Shown: positions 5,059-5,110 of the stretch, in pieces
Layout: every line of letters starts with the position of its first letter
Numbering within the stretch: the stretch's first letter is position 1
Assembly: GCA_013202635.1 (NCBI GenBank)
Contig: JABMRO010000188.1
Coordinates: 1-5,110 of the forward strand
Source of the DNA: Planctomycetota bacterium
GTDB taxonomy: Bacteria > Planctomycetota > Phycisphaerae > Sedimentisphaerales > Anaerobacaceae
DNA: 5,110 nucleotides
Direction of reading: 5' to 3'
Notes under the pieces: generated by a model
What the model was told of the DNA's origin: nothing
What the model saw: only the letters and a program-made list of their open reading frames with translations
Databases searched by the model: none
Position numbers and translations under genes: made by a program

Positions 5059-5110
5059 ATGAAAATTGCAGTGACTTCAACGGGTCCTACTCTTGACGAC
5101 AATGTAGAGG
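5059..5110 (+). CDS. Second NifX/NifB-type protein (3' end outside window)
   Basis: Only 17 codons are visible, reading MKIAVTSTGPTLDDNVE. This closely parallels the start of the NifX-like protein at 2173 (MKIAITSSGDTLNSEVD), so it should be another FeMo-cofactor-binding-domain protein in which the DPRFGRA motif would follow next. AAAGGA (5047-5052) stands six bases before the ATG, and the FmdB-type gene ends 12 bases upstream. Length and remaining domains cannot be seen. Confidence 0.75.
   Translation, partial: MKIAVTSTGPTLDDNVE

Noticed and set aside
4686..5102. 138-codon open frame on the - strand
   Set aside because: It lies opposite the well-supported FmdB-type gene and the start of the NifX-like gene, and its translation resembles no family. 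It is a shadow frame.

Overview
The window reads like chromosome from an anaerobic, diderm (Gram-negative type) bacterium. The outer-membrane barrel gene with a Sec signal peptide supports the diderm envelope. The NifX/NifB-type cofactor-binding proteins, the DUF5320 Gly/Arg-rich proteins and the DUF89 phosphatase are a combination I associate with anaerobic sediment lineages. From the look of the barrel and DUF5320 proteins I lean weakly to Planctomycetota (Phycisphaerae-like), but nothing here fixes the taxon. All convincing genes are on the + strand. There are no rRNA or tRNA genes, CRISPR arrays or insertion sequences.

Left block (1-1990): the 3' part of a P-loop nucleotide-binding (kinase-like) gene, then a PAP2-family membrane phosphatase one base downstream, then 12 bases on a TorF-like outer-membrane beta-barrel gene. 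The barrel gene is cut by an in-frame TAG at 1640-1642. Both halves stay in the same frame and both look like family sequence, so it is annotated as one interrupted gene. Ribosome binding sites here are weak, so translation is probably coupled.

Spacer (1991-2172): no gene, but two strong hairpins (2023-2047 and 2116-2146), neither followed by a U-tract. This is the natural boundary between the two blocks.

Right block (2173-5110): a tight run of small genes, mostly with good Shine-Dalgarno sites. In order they are a NifX/NifB-type FeMo-cofactor-binding-domain protein, a DUF89/ARMT1-like metal-dependent phosphatase, a DUF5320 protein that appears to be two ORFs fused in frame, a small DUF5320-leader zinc-ribbon protein with six cysteines, a full DUF5320 protein with a C-terminal coiled coil, a FmdB-type zinc ribbon, and the start of a second NifX/NifB-type protein running off the window. 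Four protein modules begin with variants of the same leader (MP..D.TG), although one is a zinc ribbon and not a DUF5320 protein. No nitrogenase structural genes are visible. My inference is a metal- or Fe-S-cofactor handling locus of unknown purpose.

The most useful second looks are the in-frame amber codon in the barrel gene, the in-frame DUF5320 fusion with an internal ribosome binding site (explicable by loss of one A in an A-run), and the shared leader on otherwise different proteins.
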